Positions 23,701 to 37,031 are shown, numbered from the stretch's first letter. The stretch: 64,000 bases of DNA from Adenanthera pavonina (GCA_026686845.1 JAIVEN010000028.1:9501001-9565000), one strand, 5' to 3'. The notes: a model not told the origin generated them from the sequence alone. Numbers and translations are program-made.

Positions 23701-26234
23701 ATTTAGCCATAGGGATCCCATCTTTATCCTCCCTAATCATATATCATATCATATCATCATCACCATGTACCTCACAATGTCATGTGGTGATACTCACATA
23801 TATCATCATATAATCATTATCATTATATGTCACAATGCCATGCATGCATCATATCATGTCACATTAACATCATCATCTCTAATCATTATACCCTATGTGT
23901 CTAGCCGTGTGCATACCACGATATAAAGACCAAGCATACACACACACACATATCCATATTGTGATATGAACGGAAACATGCATATATATATACTAACATA
24001 ATATACATATACAATATAAATAATACAAAAACCCGGTTACCTCAGGTTGTCAATACCACACATGCAATTCCACGAACTTCTTGAGTAGTCCAACGCAACT
24101 TGTACCCCTTTTGGTCAACCAAACAACCTTCACATTACCATAAAATCTCAATTAACATACCATCCAAATATCCAAATTCCACAATTCAATCATTTAGGCA
24201 TAACCCAATGTTTCAACACCACTTTCATGCATCCTTAAGCTCCTAGGGAACATTCAAACACTACTTAACTACATACACTTTAGATTCCCAAGAGCCCTAA
24301 CCAAAAACAACCTAGGGTTAAGCTCACATCATGCATATTCCCTTCAAAACTCATATCCAAGCAACAAAAACACAGAACACACTCCATTAACCCCATTTCA
24401 TCCATTTTAATCGGTGGATTTTGGCCCAACACTGAAAACCCAACATATATCCAAGAAAACCCAACTTAAAATTGAAGAAAATAGAGAGGGAGGAGTAGAG
24501 ATCACTTACTCATGTGAATCCAAGCTACTGAGGTCCGAAAATTACTCATAATGGCTGAAATCTTCAAACCCTAATGCTGATTTAGATTTAAACAAAAATC
24601 TCAACTTCCACCATGGCTCCAGATAAGCCCACCATGGCGTCACTGCTTTCAGCTTAAAAATGCCATGGGAACTTGCTCTTGCCGGGTGGCCCTGCTTCTC
24701 ACTGCGGCATGTAGCTCATTTCCTCCACGTTGAACCTTTCCTCCATCCAATTTCCTCTAGTACTGCACATATTGCCAAAGACTCTTGGTGATTTAGGGAC
24801 CAAGTTAGGGACAATGTCATGAAGTTGTTACACATATAGCTTACCTCAACCATAGTCTTCAATCCTTCAAGTTTTGCTTCTCACTTTTTCATCTTCTCTT
24901 CACGTTCTCCTTCTTCTCTTCCTTAGGCAAATTTTAGCCTCTCACTCTCTGTTTTTGATTTCATAAGTCATCCAAATAGTAAGAGAAAATAAGAGTTCAA
25001 CTCAATTAGTCACTTGGGTTTCATTAACTTAAGCTTTAGTTAGCAAAAATCAATCCTTCCTCAAGAAGTTTTCTCCCAAAAATAATATTTAATTTCTTTA
25101 TCCCATGTGTTGAACACTTCACGTTACTTTAGGCAGGGGAGAGAGAGGGATTACTTCACTTAAGTACTTGACTAATCATGATTTGCCTTAATCCAATTTG
25201 ATTAACTCTAACTTAGGTCACTTTTTGCCTTTACTTTATTAAAACAATTAAACAAATTCCCTTTGAGGTCTAGGCTGCAAACTTCACGCCATTTAGACGG
25301 AATTTTAAGCCAAAAACTGCTTCATACATTTTATTAGTCGAAATTTACGAATAAACTATACATGTACCAATTAAATACTTTTACCATAAATCATCATTTT
25401 ATTGGTATCGGGTTATTCTAAATTTAATTTTGAACTAAATTCATTATTTTGATCCTCAAATATATTTGTGAGGATCCACATCCTATTCTCTTCACCTGTC
25501 TCCTTTTAGGGAGCTCATAAACCTCTTTTTTTTTGTTCAAAAATCACTTTTGGCCTTAAATTGGAATTATAAATTCATACAAACTTAATTAGTCTCTAAG
25601 CAGTATTCCATTGAGTTTACCTCGTTGAGAGCTCCGTTTTGACAAGATTTCTAAAAATTATGAAATTGCCCTTGACTCAGGATAAAATTATAATTTTTAA
25701 TTCTCCAATCCTTTTTTGTAATTTTTCCCAAGAACTAAATTGCATTAATTGTTCTTTTTTCAAGAATTAAATTGCAAATAATTCTTTTCCCTTAAAGTTA
25801 AAATATAATTTTCACATCTTATTTTCTAGCATGGGAAATGGTCTCTTGAGCTAGGTCAAAAATGAAAATATTGATTATTTCGGGTACTTCTAAAAATTCC
25901 CCCTAAAGACCAATTTTTTAATAATTCTTTTTGTACTATTCATGTTATGCTTTCAAATTGGTCTATCTTTCAACCACGATATCCTGGCTGTGCAATAATT
26001 ATACCGTTGCACTTAGCTCGAGACATGCTTCCATTCAACTGGTATATTGCATTTTTTAGCTTAATTATGAAATTAATTCCTGCTAAAGACTTTATGAAAA
26101 ATTGATTCTAGTTAAGTACCAATCGTACAACATTACCATCTTACTTCATTTTCCATCGTATCAAGCATCTCATGCCACGTTCCCCACATCTTTATACATA
26201 CCGTGGCATCCTGTATGAAATTTAGAATGTTACA
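20763..26234 (-). repeat. Old gypsy LTR (D), interrupted and truncated
   Basis: Minus strand LTR starting TGTAACATTCTAAATTTC at 26234. Blocks match the 60396-62894 LTR (for example the ATTATAATTT-A-CCTGAGTCA-GGGCAATTT region at about 25650-25710) and the 36033-51740 LTR (AACCACTGAATTTTTGGA at about 21068). It is interrupted by a solo LTR at 22404-24832. At 20763 the match stops, so the 3' end of this LTR and any PBS are missing. No coding sequence was seen. Confidence 0.7.
22404..24832 (-). mobile_element. Solo gypsy LTR (family X) nested in LTR D
   Basis: Minus strand TGTAACAACTTCATGAC (24832) to GGAGTAAGGTGTTACA (22404), 2.4 kb. It matches the split LTR at 52789-53215 and 62900-62996 over the blocks CAAAAAGTGGCCAAGATGG, GGAATTAGGTCAATTGGAG and TTTGCTGATATTGTATCAG (reading minus). 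It contains GC-rich spots (GCGGCCGC at 22547) in otherwise AT-rich DNA. The flanking bases (AAGAT left, CATAT right) do not form a clear target duplication. On both sides the sequence resumes LTR D. Confidence 0.75.
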
Positions 26235-28689
26235 CCTTGCTCTACCTTAAATAGCTGAATAGAGCATCCCTCTACACCCTTCTCCTCATGTGATTGCATC
26301 TCCATCTGAAGAGGATTTCGTGGGAATCATCCATGGGAGCGCGAAAATCTTGGCTTATTCATGGCTTTAGGATCGATAGTGACAATTGAAAGGGAAAGAG
26401 AGACAAGCCAATCATCACCTTCCTAATTCTCTCATTAATTGCTCTATTTCTCTGCCTCTCCTCCTGTTGCTCTGTTTCACCATTGAAAAGGGAATAGGGC
26501 CTCTAGTTGGGAGAGAGTTAAACACTGAATTGCTCAGCGTTTGGCTTCTCTTTGTTTCCCTTTTTCTTTTTTTTGTGTGTGTTTAACTTCTTTTATTTAA
26601 TAAAAGGAAACTCATTTTTGTCTTTTTTTCTTTTTTTTTAAATTTTGATTTTATTTTCTATCTCTTTTTTTTTAATTATAGAATCAAAATTAGGATAAAA
26701 TCATACTCAAATTTGGGAAAAAGAAGAATTTGGAAGCAAAAATATATTTTAATCTAACCTTATACTTAAAAAAAGTGATAATTGCTAAATTCATTTGAGA
26801 TTTGAACTAAAAAGGGATTTTTTTGCTTTTTCTTGTTTTCCAATTTTTTTGGCAAATTTCTAATTATTTTTGTTCAATTTTGAAAAAACCCGAACAAAAT
26901 ACAATGTTCACAGTTGCTCCTCTTTACTTGTTTCTTGTGCGAGGATAAGAAAAATGTAGTTTTTGAAGCCCTTACATAAGGAAAAAGTGAAGATAAGAAC
27001 ACATATTTTGTTTGTGCATGCGACACATAAAGACTCACTTACCTCCAACACAAACAAATGCAATATGACATGAGACTGCACAAGACTTTAACTTGAATCA
27101 TAGATTACTCAACTTGACAAGTACGACAAAAGGATGCAATGCAATTATAGACTCCATTAACATTGACACTGTTTAATTCAGACAAATATAGTCATAGCAA
27201 AAGGGTAAAACCAAATAAGATTTTCTTACTTGTAAAATGCTGATGGGACCATTTTTAAAAAGTGGCTTTTGCTTATTAGCTGAAACGGACAGCACGGCAT
27301 GAAAGGTACCATATTTGTGTGTGTCTGTGTGTGTCTCTCTCTCTCTGTGTCTTTGAAGCGGAATTTCCTCTTATAATACAAGCATGAAAATGCTATGACT
27401 GTGATAAAGTTGTCTCCTTAATTTTAATAATTATATTAAGGAAAGGAAAGGGATTGGCAATGTTTGAACTTTGAATCCATCAAGGTGGATGACAGAGCTG
27501 CCCCTGTTTATGTCATTACGAAACCTCCTTTTTTCTTGCCTTTCTAATGAAGTCAATTATTAAACAACAAAAAACCTTCCCTTCTCTCTTATACTACTAT
27601 CTTATTTTGCGTCTATTGGATGGCTATTATTAAATCACATAATATATATCAATAAAAAACTTACGATGGTGAAGCATTTTCCATTGAATGCCTTCTTGTT
27701 GAATTGTTCTTTTTTTTTTCTCTGTATTTTTCTTCACTGCTTTGAAGTTAAAGTGTTATTAAAGTGATACAACATTCATCACCAAAAGAAATTAATCCTA
27801 TTTTGTATTTAGGTAGGATCCTTGTTTGGTTAATTAGAAGAAGACTAAACACATGCAAAAGTCCTAACCACTTCATCCACCAAAAGCATTTGGATTGTGA
27901 TAAAAAGCTAAAGTACCTACCACTATACTTTGTGACATGTTTGAGTTGTACAAATAACACCAGAATTTGATTCTGGCATAGTGTGCGAATGTTATCAATT
28001 GAACAAGAAAAGACGCTTTTCCCATGTGGTGGTTGACAAATCTTACTAACTTTTGGATGTGTTTGCCCTGCGAAAATACATTTTTAATACAAAAATTAAT
28101 TAAAAAAAAAACAAGGAAGAAAGAAAGTCGTGGCGTAACAAAGAACTTCTAATCAAACAATTCATTGTTCTACTTGGCATTCCATCTCCCATTATTATTA
28201 TTATTATTATTATTATTTAGGAAAAAGAAAAAGCGCAGACCCGCAAGCAAAAATATTTTGCATTTTCCTAAATGCCCCTTTGGTCCCCACTTCGTCAGAG
28301 TCTTGTAAGATTCATGGTGCGCAGAGCGTGACTGAGAAGGTTGTGGATATATTTTCTCTCTCTCTCTTTGGGGCTAGGATGAAAAACCTGGACCGCACCT
28401 TTATGGCTTTCAGAAGAAAACAAGGAGGTGAAGACGCTCAATTTACGGTACATTTCACAATTTGTAAAGGAGGCTAAAACTAAACTCTCTAACATTGTCC
28501 AATTTGAGGTCGACTATATGAAAATTTCAAATATTGTGATATGTCTTGATTGAACTTGACACTGTGATCAACTCAACCTAATGACTCAATTCGAAACAAC
28601 TAGGAATTTGCCCTAATAGAACATTCAATGTAATGATATGATTAGATTTACTAGACAAGACTAAGTTGTGTTAGATGCTTACCCAAATC
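26235..28689. other. Intergenic DNA, no gene identified
   Basis: AT-rich with simple repeats: GT/CT microsatellite at 27316-27352 and (ATT)n at 28192-28217. Small frames such as 26386-26586 and 28280-28477 lack recognisable domains. A segment at 26880-27010 is a diverged direct copy of 28690-28845. This is the stretch least clearly assigned to a mobile element, so a remnant of host intergenic sequence is possible. Confidence 0.45.
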
Positions 28690-28845
28690 ATGCTTGACAA
28701 CTAACGAAAACAACCAGAAAAAAATAGAGTGTTTGTGCCCCTCTTTATTTGCTTCTTAGGGGAGATGGAGAAAATGTAATTTTTGAGATTCTCACCAAAG
28801 AAACAAATAAAGAAGAACATGGATTTTGTCTGGTCAAATGAGATG
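28690..28845 (+). repeat. Diverged direct repeat (partner 26880-27010)
   Basis: Shares the core CCCCTCTTTATTTGCTTCTT, then AAAATGTA-TTTTTGA, then GAAGAACA-GGATTTTG with the partner (GCTCCTCTTTACTTGTTTCT and so on). It immediately precedes the 45-bp minisatellite. Probably a retroelement LTR fragment; the family was not recognised. Confidence 0.55.
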
Positions 28846-28954
28846 CATTTAGACACAGATGTACTAGAACTAGGATGCAAGAAAATGACACTTCTTTTTG
28901 TTTTTTTAATTTTTAATTTTATTTTTTTAATTCTGTTAAACTTAACGTTAACCA

Positions 28955-29456
28955 AAGCTTGGTAGAGACTTAGAGGGGTGCCTGACATGAGTCAAGGCTT
29001 TGACAAAAACTTAGAGGGTACCTTATACCAGCTAGGACTTTGACAGAAATTTAAATGATGGCTGACACCAGCTAGGACTTTGATGGAAATTTAAATGGTG
29101 CCAAATGCTAGCTAGTGCTTTGACATAAATTTAAAGGGGTGCCTGAAGCCAAATAGATAAAAATTTGAAGGGGTGTCTGATGCCAGACAAGTCTTTGATA
29201 GAAATTTAAAGGGGTATCTAACACCAGCCAGGGCTTAAACATAAATTTAAAGGGGTGCCTGACACCAGCCAAGGCTTTGACAAAATTATAAATGGATGCT
29301 TGACATTAGCCAGGACTTTGATAAGAATTTAAATAGGTGTTTGATGTCAAGTAGGGCTTGGACAAAAATTTAAAGGGTGCCTGAGGCCATCCAGGACTTT
29401 AATAGAAATTTAAAGGGTGCCTGACACCAGCTAGAGCTTTGACAGAAAATTAAATG
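28955..29456 (+). repeat. Minisatellite, unit about 45 bp
   Basis: Eleven or so tandem imperfect units with consensus blocks GGGTGCCTGACACCAGCCAG, GGCTTTGACA and AAAATTTAAAG. Units differ by point changes and small deletions (for example a shortened unit at 29130-29160). The start in CTTAGAGGGGTG and the end in GACAGAAAATTAAATGG are sharp. It is followed by ATTGATCCCCAGGACAAAG. There is no open frame across it. Confidence 0.9.
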
Positions 29457-30397
29457 GTTTTGTGTGATTGATCCCCAGGACAAAGAGTTCGCATGGTGTG
29501 AGATTATGCAATGTGTGCATATTCATGTATGATGCTTATGAGATGCTTTATAATGCCAATTTTTTTTATTTTTTGGTTCCTTAGTTACCCTACTATGGAT
29601 GGAAACTTATCTTCATGCAGTGGAATATGCATGATGAGTCTAGAGTGCAAAATTTGTTCTCTTTCTCTTTCTTTCTTTCTTTGTTTTTTTTAAAGCTTAC
29701 CCCTTCACTTGCCTAAAGCTAATGGAAGCTCCTATGTAAATGTAATGTATGCGATGAGTGGTATTGCATGTTCTCTTTTTTTCATGCATCAAACATTCAT
29801 CCATTGTCTTAACATATGCCCCCACATGAATTGGGGTAAACATGAATTTAAGTTTTCAATCATCTGTTAAACATCCTCGTCTTTTTAGTTGATCAAATGT
29901 TTCTTTTTCTTTTTTTTGCCTGGGTCCAATATTTTTGCTACTTGTGAATATTGTGGTGATACATTTTATATTGAATTATCAAAAGAAAATATTTTATATT
30001 GAATTGACTTTGATAATTGACCATTACCTGGGGTGGGTGGCTTGAACGAAAAATACTTCTTAGAATTATTTATTTATTTTTTTCTATTAGTATCACATGT
30101 ATCATTATTCCCATGCATGGCATCAAATAAGCTTTCATTCAGATTAGGGCAACCGCAATATGATCCCTTCATGTTTTGCCCCAACATGAGTGAAAGTAAA
30201 TCTTGATGCAATGGTTGAAAGATTTTTTTTTGTTTTCATTTTTGCATTTCGAATCAAACTTTTTTTTGCATAGACTCATGTTGACATAATGAATGTAAAA
30301 TTTGCTTTTGATTGCCCAATGCACTTGAAAGAGAAGATGTATTTGTAATGTTTGATTTCAAGTTCCTTGTGCTTATGAGATTAATAACCATGATTGT
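29457..30397. other. AT-rich non-coding DNA
   Basis: No gene seen. Contains a weak pair of related segments around 29815-29860 and 30170-30215 (GCCCC-ACATGA core) and several poly-T tracts. Confidence 0.45.
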
Positions 30398-30658
30398 GTG
30401 CAACTTTTAAAGGAACATAATGCTTTACATGTTGCTAATGATTTGATTGAAAACTATGTGGATAGTAACATGCTAGTTTCTTCTAATTCTAATAATTTGA
30501 TTCCATTTGAAATTAGATCTTATGATTGCATTGATGAGATTGAGCATATTGACATGGTGATTGGAGATTTGGACTATGATGCTAGCTTGAATAGGTATAA
30601 TATAAACTATTCTTATAATAACTCTCATTACATTATCCTGAACTTAGTCTCTAGCTAA
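30398..30658 (+). CDS. Short open frame, unknown
   Basis: An 86-codon frame (MQLLKEHNALHVANDL start) rich in Asn, Asp and Ile. It is unusually open for AT-rich surroundings and could be a coding remnant of a retroelement. No domain was recognised, no partner gene is adjacent, and it ends shortly before the truncated gypsy LTR at 30790. Chance opening is possible. Confidence 0.25.
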   Translation: MQLLKEHNALHVANDLIENYVDSNMLVSSNSNNLIPFEIRSYDCIDEIEHIDMVIGDLDYDASLNRYNINYSYNNSHYIILNLVSS

Positions 30659-30789
30659 CAAATTACAATCGATAATGTGTGTAGAACCAGAGGAACCAGG
30701 ATAGAAGAAGATTAAAGTAGAGGCAAAAAAACTCCATGCCACGGTGAGTCACAAGGCCGCTGTGGCGAGCGAACTATAACTTTGACTCA

Positions 30790-30915
30790 ATTCTTCTGAA
30801 AATTATATGAGAAATTAATTTCTTCTAAAGCCCTATTATATATAGCCTTTTTGTCTCACTTCATTTCTCATCTTTTATTCATTTCATGACATCATATAAA
30901 AATAGGAATATTACA
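30790..30915 (-). repeat. Truncated 3' LTR of gypsy element C
   Basis: Minus strand TGTAATATTCCTATTTTTAT starting at 30915. It matches the outer 125 bases of the 51740 LTR end (shared block CTCACTTCATTTCTCATCTT) and then ends at about 30790. It is preceded on the minus strand by a polypurine tract, so this is a 3' LTR. Confidence 0.8.
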
Positions 30916-30931
30916 TTTCTCCCCTCCTTTA
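30916..30931 (-). other. Polypurine tract of gypsy element C
   Basis: Minus strand AAAGGAGGGGAGAAA directly before the LTR start TGTAATATTCC. It confirms that element C is on the minus strand and that 30915 is its 3' LTR boundary. Confidence 0.85.
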
Positions 30932-33900
30932 ATTAAAATTTCGTCTTCAAAATTTTGCTGAATTCTCACACATCACTTTCTCTTCTTATCATTTCCCCAT
31001 TTCCAGACTATCTCTTAGTAGAGGAATACTTTCTTCCTTTTTTATTTGATTTAATAATCAATGCCTCACTCTGGTATTCTTTGCTAATCTACTACATTTG
31101 CAAAGTCTAGTCAATACTTTTTATATCGACAAATATCGAGGACATCATATATCTATTTTATTGTAAGGGTATTGGAAGCTTTCCATAAAACATATTCATT
31201 TTCACTTTCACAGCTCCCTTTATCTTAGGACATTGATAATTTCTACATAACATACTTATTCTTACTGTCATGATTTTTTCTCATCTTGTTCATGCTATAG
31301 CTTTTTTTTTATTGACACCTGACATCTTTCTTTTCTTTATCTTTCCATACTTTTTCACTAATCGCATGAATAACTTCTTTGCCAAAGTATAAGCTTACTG
31401 CATTAGCTTTGCTTGAATGGCATTTACAAAGCTATCAGTGCCTGCTTCTTTTTACTTCATATTCTTTTCATAGCCTTTGAATGACTATTCATATAATAAT
31501 CTTTCAACTGAGACATAAGCTTATCTCGTTAGCTCTACCTAGATGACACTTTCAGGTTATCTTAACCTTTCTTTTGTTATATTTTCTATACCTCAAGTTT
31601 AACTTTTCTTTTTATTTCATAATCACTTGAGGTTATTATGGTCTTAGTACCATTATGGTGGTATCATAGGCATAATAGCTTGTATTAACTCCGTATCTTG
31701 AGAGCATTCATTACCACTGTTATAACTGAGAATACATTTTCATAAAAATTTTATCTCATAAAACATAGGCTACTATCTCAACTCAACCCCGATACATTGC
31801 TCATACCTTGATCCAATTTTATTTTTCATTATCATAGACCTTCTAGGTCATCATTGGATCAGGAATATTTAATATAGGGGAGGAGGTCTGGCCTCTTTAA
31901 TTCATAAAAACTCATTTTGTAATTCCTTTCCAACAAAACTTTCTATTTAACTAAGCAGTATAACAAACTAAGAGAAATTTTTCATAATGTCTTGCTAAAC
32001 TAGCAAAAATTCTCATCTTATTTTGGTTTTCGGTCTTTCTCATCTCATAACTTTACTTATTTTATGAGGATCTACTATGATCCTGTAGGAGACTCTATAA
32101 CCTACTAACCATACTTTTCGGAGCTTAGCTCCCATTCACTAAGTTCAGCAAGTTTTTTCTTTTGCAACACTTCAAAATTTTCAGTTATCTTTCATGCTCT
32201 TCCAAAGATTTAGAGTTCTTCAAGCATCATCTTCTAAGTCCACCATATACCATTCATAATTGTATTCATGTAGTAACAGGTGCCTTGGTAGGACACTTAG
32301 TGTCCATATTCAACTATTTGCACATCTTACCCTTCATACTTCTTACATCCTTATTACTTTCTAGTAGGTCACCCATCCTGAAATTTCTTTTACTCAAGCA
32401 TGCTTAACTATAAAGTGCTGAGAGGTTCTACTACACTCATGCCACTCTAGAATTAAAGAATACGACAATAGGCTTTCTTCTAAGCCATAACTTATCTGTG
32501 GGACCTCTGGATAGCTTACTGTTTTATTTCTACAGCATTCAATCGTTATTCGCTTCTTCCTTTAACATTTGGCATAACGTCCCATATCAATATTTCATTA
32601 TCATTCGCACTTTCATCTATTATTCAAACTTATATTGCTTCATTTTACTCTAACTTTTATCAGTTTAGAGCTTTAATTCACCACTATCCCTTTGCATATA
32701 AACATACCTCCAAACCCTATACTTTGCTTTTCTTACCAAAGCCTTTGAATTCTTTTGGCTTTTTATAGGTTAGAGTCTGATTGACATTAAAGTAGTGGTA
32801 ACTAACTTTTTGCTCTTTAACATTCTGTTCTCATTTATAACCTCTTTAACTTCTTAGTGAAGGTTAATAAGTGATATGGCAATTTCAGGGAAACTTCTTT
32901 ACCCATTGAAAGTCTCTTGCTAACTCAATTAAAATCTAGCCCTCGGCCTCTCACCATTCTTGTTCATTTGGGCATCACCTCAGGAGCTATCTCTCATCTG
33001 CCTTACCTCGGTGACTTTCATCATGTGGAGGATTTCATCTTTCTTGGCTCAATTGGGCTTCTACCCAAGAGCTACCTCCCTTTATTCTCACCTTGACAGC
33101 TGACGAAGGATTTCTTTCGTTATGAGATTTTCCGGCCGAGTACTTTCTTTATAGCTAGATTTTATAATAAACTCAACAATTAACTATCTCTAGGTTTCAT
33201 AGTTCCCTAATTGCTTGTCACAATTCAATTACCTTGGGCTCAGATTTTATACCTTAAACATCATTCATACATTGTACTTTTAGATTCATACCCCGTGTCT
33301 TAAACATCATCAATACATTACTAACTTTCCATTACAGAGGCCTTGAATCTTTATCAAACTCTCTTCATTAAATCATACATCACTTCTTTTGTTTAATCCT
33401 TAACATTCTTCTTCAAGTTTTGGCTAGCTTAAGCAACTGGTACATCATCTATCTTACTCTCAACATGTTCAGGGGTAGGCATAATTAACATCTCTATACA
33501 ATTCGAGAGAAGATTATTTACACAAGCCCATTGTGCTTACTATGGTTCTTTAATACTTGTTTAAACTGGCATTGGAAATTATGGCCTTGCTGTTAATGAA
33601 AACATTTACATGTCAATCACATAATAATAACCTCTAGATCTGACCTCTTAGCTTCATTATAAAAGAATAGCTTTCACCTACATCATACCTTTGCTGAAAT
33701 CAGGTGACTTATGGCTTCAAATTGGGATAGTACAAAGACTCTTTCTTGTGCTTGTGGTCTGATGTTAGCGATTTCCATTGTACTGTCACAAGTTTAACAT
33801 CTTGGCTTACTTTCTATACTTAGAGCACCATTTTATCTTACTAGACATGGCTTTCTGCCATGAGCCTTTCTATATTTAAATAGAGCTGGGCTATTTGTTC

Positions 33901-36032
33901 TACCTTCTCTGCTCTTTTGCCTTGCTTTATAATTCATTGCTATTCCAAAGCTTCTTACTCTTATTCTTACTTCCTCTTTCCCTTCTCTGTAATTTTGTTA
34001 TCATTACTAGTAACTAGGGGTATTGAAACATACTTGTGATTCAGACTATTTCCACCTTTTCTTGTTCACCAATGTACTATTGGGGTACATCAAATTTCGA
34101 GCCCATAGGTTATGCCTTATTATACTTTCATTAACCAGCTCATTCTTATCAAAGCGAATTCTTATAAATTTTGCTTCCTTTAATTAACCTTATTCTTCAA
34201 CTTATATATTGCAATTAAAACCTTTAATTTCTGACGTGCTGCCTTGAAAATCTTTTTAGGCTCATAGTTTATCTCTCAACATTTTGCACCTCAAATTCAC
34301 CATCAAGGATAGCGGTTGATACATTCTATATTACATAACCGTATATTGATGACTAATAAATTCAACTAATTGCTTGGCAGCTTATCCCGCAGGACCTTAC
34401 TAATCAACTTGAGACTATTGCGGTATAGACGGAGTGTTATAGGCTCTAGCTTCCACCTGTTGTTTCTGAGCAATAATTCTCTCTTATAGTTGCTCTTCAC
34501 AATCCTTTGCTAAATACCTCTTCAAATCTTAACCATTCTTATCTTGCATTTAACAATTGCACTTAACAAGTTCCATTGACTACTTCTTTCACCCTTATCC
34601 TTTGACCCCTGGTCTTTCTACTTTACTACTTTAATATCATACTACATAGCTACTTGCTTCAAAACCATGGCTATGCATCACTTCTACATATACCTTTCAT
34701 CCTTATCATCATGTTGAACTTATGGCATTTCCATACTAGCATCAAACTTACTACTATTGTCTTCTAATATCCTCATGAAATTCTTTTCCAATTTGTCCTC
34801 TGAAACTTTCATAAGTCATGACTCTATGTAGCATCAACTACTGGCTCAACCCATTCACTTCCAAGAAGCCAATGATCATGATGCCCTTTAAAACATTCTT
34901 TTGCTTCTATCATAGTACTCAAGAGCTCTAGAAATTAAACTTGTCTTCCAGATCTATCCTGGCATTTCTTAAAGGAGTTCTATTGTTCATTTGGATCTGA
35001 AGTCCTTAGTTTAATGAGGTGAAGCTACTTTTCTCTTCAAATGATTCCTTTAACCCAAACTTACTTAGCTCAACTTATACTTTACCTTGATATGCATTTA
35101 CTTGCTTTGGTAGGGCCATACCTAAGAGGATCACTATCATTAAATCACTTCTTAGGCTCAAACAATCCTTCCATTTAGAAATCATCATATAGCTATCATC
35201 ACACAATCATCTTAGGTCCTACATTTTTCTTTATAGGACTCTAATTAGGTTTAGGCCATTTTCCTTCACATGGATTATTGCTCATTCTTCCTTTCTAACT
35301 TACATGCTTTTAAATTATGCATAAATTTTTCCCCATTAACTCTTTTTTCATTACTTTTCTTCATTACTATCATTTATTTCTTACTGGCCTCTTTCATTCA
35401 TTATTGGGAACATTGTGCCACTGATATTGCTTTCTTACATGTATGGGGTACTTGCCTTTTTGCTTATCATCACCCATTGTTACATTTCATAACTTCTTTC
35501 TAGTCAATGGCTGAACATTTGAGAAACGCCTTAGGTGAACATTCATACTAGCTACTAATTAATGAGGTTTCATATCTTTCTAAAAACATCCTAGGCCATT
35601 CTCTTTCAGAGAACTATCAGTATTGTAAAGCTCCGTAATATTTCTCATTCTTTTTAGAGGTTTACTGCAGCCTCATAATTGGTCTACTGTGACCATGAGA
35701 TCTACTGCGATCTCTAAACCCTACTAGGATCCTCTGTGATCCTACGTCATCTCTTTACTGATAGGATCTAACTGCAATCTAACTTTGAAATGATTCAAGA
35801 CCTAAGGTAAATTAATTTGTAAAATATCCTCAACTAATCCAGCAACTACCTTTAGTTATCCTTAAGACTAATCTCTTATGCCACCAAAACATTTATAGGC
35901 CAGGTTGCTATAAGGAATAGCACTTTAATATTTGTAGGGGAAATACTTTAACTTTAAAATATGTATTTTCCTGCAAAGATTAACCTAAATCTTTTCTCTA
36001 AGAGCCTAGACCTTCAGCTCTAATACAAAAAA
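30932..36032 (-). pseudogene. Highly decayed internal region of gypsy element C
   Basis: Lies between a PPT (30916-30931) and a PBS-like site (36017-36028, minus TTGTATTAGAGC, two changes from TGGTATCAGAGC), so by position it is the internal region of a gypsy element of about 5.1 kb. The sequence is pyrimidine-rich on the plus strand and full of stops in all frames. I could not recover reliable gag, protease, RT or integrase motifs. The assignment rests on the flanking signals, not on protein similarity. Confidence 0.6.
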
Positions 36033-37031
36033 TATAACACCTTAAACTTAAGTCCATTCCTCATGTATTAGACTCCAATTATGCCCATTATTGCATGATT
36101 AGAAACTTCACTGCATAAAAATATTAAAACAGATTTTTCTTTATTTTGGGGTACTATTTATTGTGCATTTTCCATTTTACTTGACAAATTTTGAAAATTC
36201 ATAACTAATTCTAAACAAATCATCTCATAGTGATTCAAGTCTCTGAAAATATCTTAAAAGATTTTATACATGGAAAAAATATGAAATAAAGCATTTTATA
36301 GACCAATTAGTACAGTTTATTTCTCAAATGTTTACTATGCATTTGGTCATTTTAAAACTTCCCAGGTTTTAGCCTTATTTTAAAAAATTTATGTCACATG
36401 ATATCCTAAGCCAAATCATGTATTCTCTATGTCATCGGAAAGCCTTGAATGTTTTCTTTCTAGATATAGTTTTCTTGTACATTTATTCACCTTGTACAGG
36501 GCATGGAATTGACTTAAATTATTATGGGTCAGAACACTACTTCTGCTAGAACAGTTTTAGGAGAAATTACATAACTCTTTCTTTATAGCTCCAAATACTA
36601 TCAAACCTATGACATTCATTTCCTAAGACTTGGAGGTCTCTAGAAATATAAACCACTGAATTTTTGGAGCTTTGAACGATTTTATATTGTATTTTGAAAT
36701 TTCTAGTATATATGATTTGAGCTTCTAGTTTTCCAGCCATGCCTTATCCTGAATTCTAATTTTGAAAATTTATTATAAATTGTGTACTATACCAAATTGG
36801 GTAAAATCCTTGGCTCTTTGAAAAGCTTATTCAATCTAATTTTAGGACAATATATATTACATGCATAATGGACCTGCTTCAGATAGAGCTCCTCGGTTTA
36901 AACTGCTACCGGTCAATCTTGAGTATAATGATGCCATATCTCATATAATAACCTTCACAAACCTCATACATCAACATTTATTATTCCAAATCCACACATA
37001 ACACCATTAAAATACCTAAAGGACATGATCA

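Noticed and set aside
26386..26586. A short secreted-like peptide with a hydrophobic C-terminus
   Set aside because: Low-complexity Leu/Phe composition from a pyrimidine-rich tract; no homologue recognised and no gene structure.
28280..28477. A possible small host gene (65 codons)
   Set aside because: No domain, no splice context and an overlapping open frame on the other strand. It sits in simple-repeat-rich DNA, so chance is the better explanation.
31000..35900. A host gene cluster in the pyrimidine-rich region
   Set aside because: All frames are interrupted and no conserved protein motif could be read. The flanking PPT and PBS-like site indicate a decayed gypsy interior.
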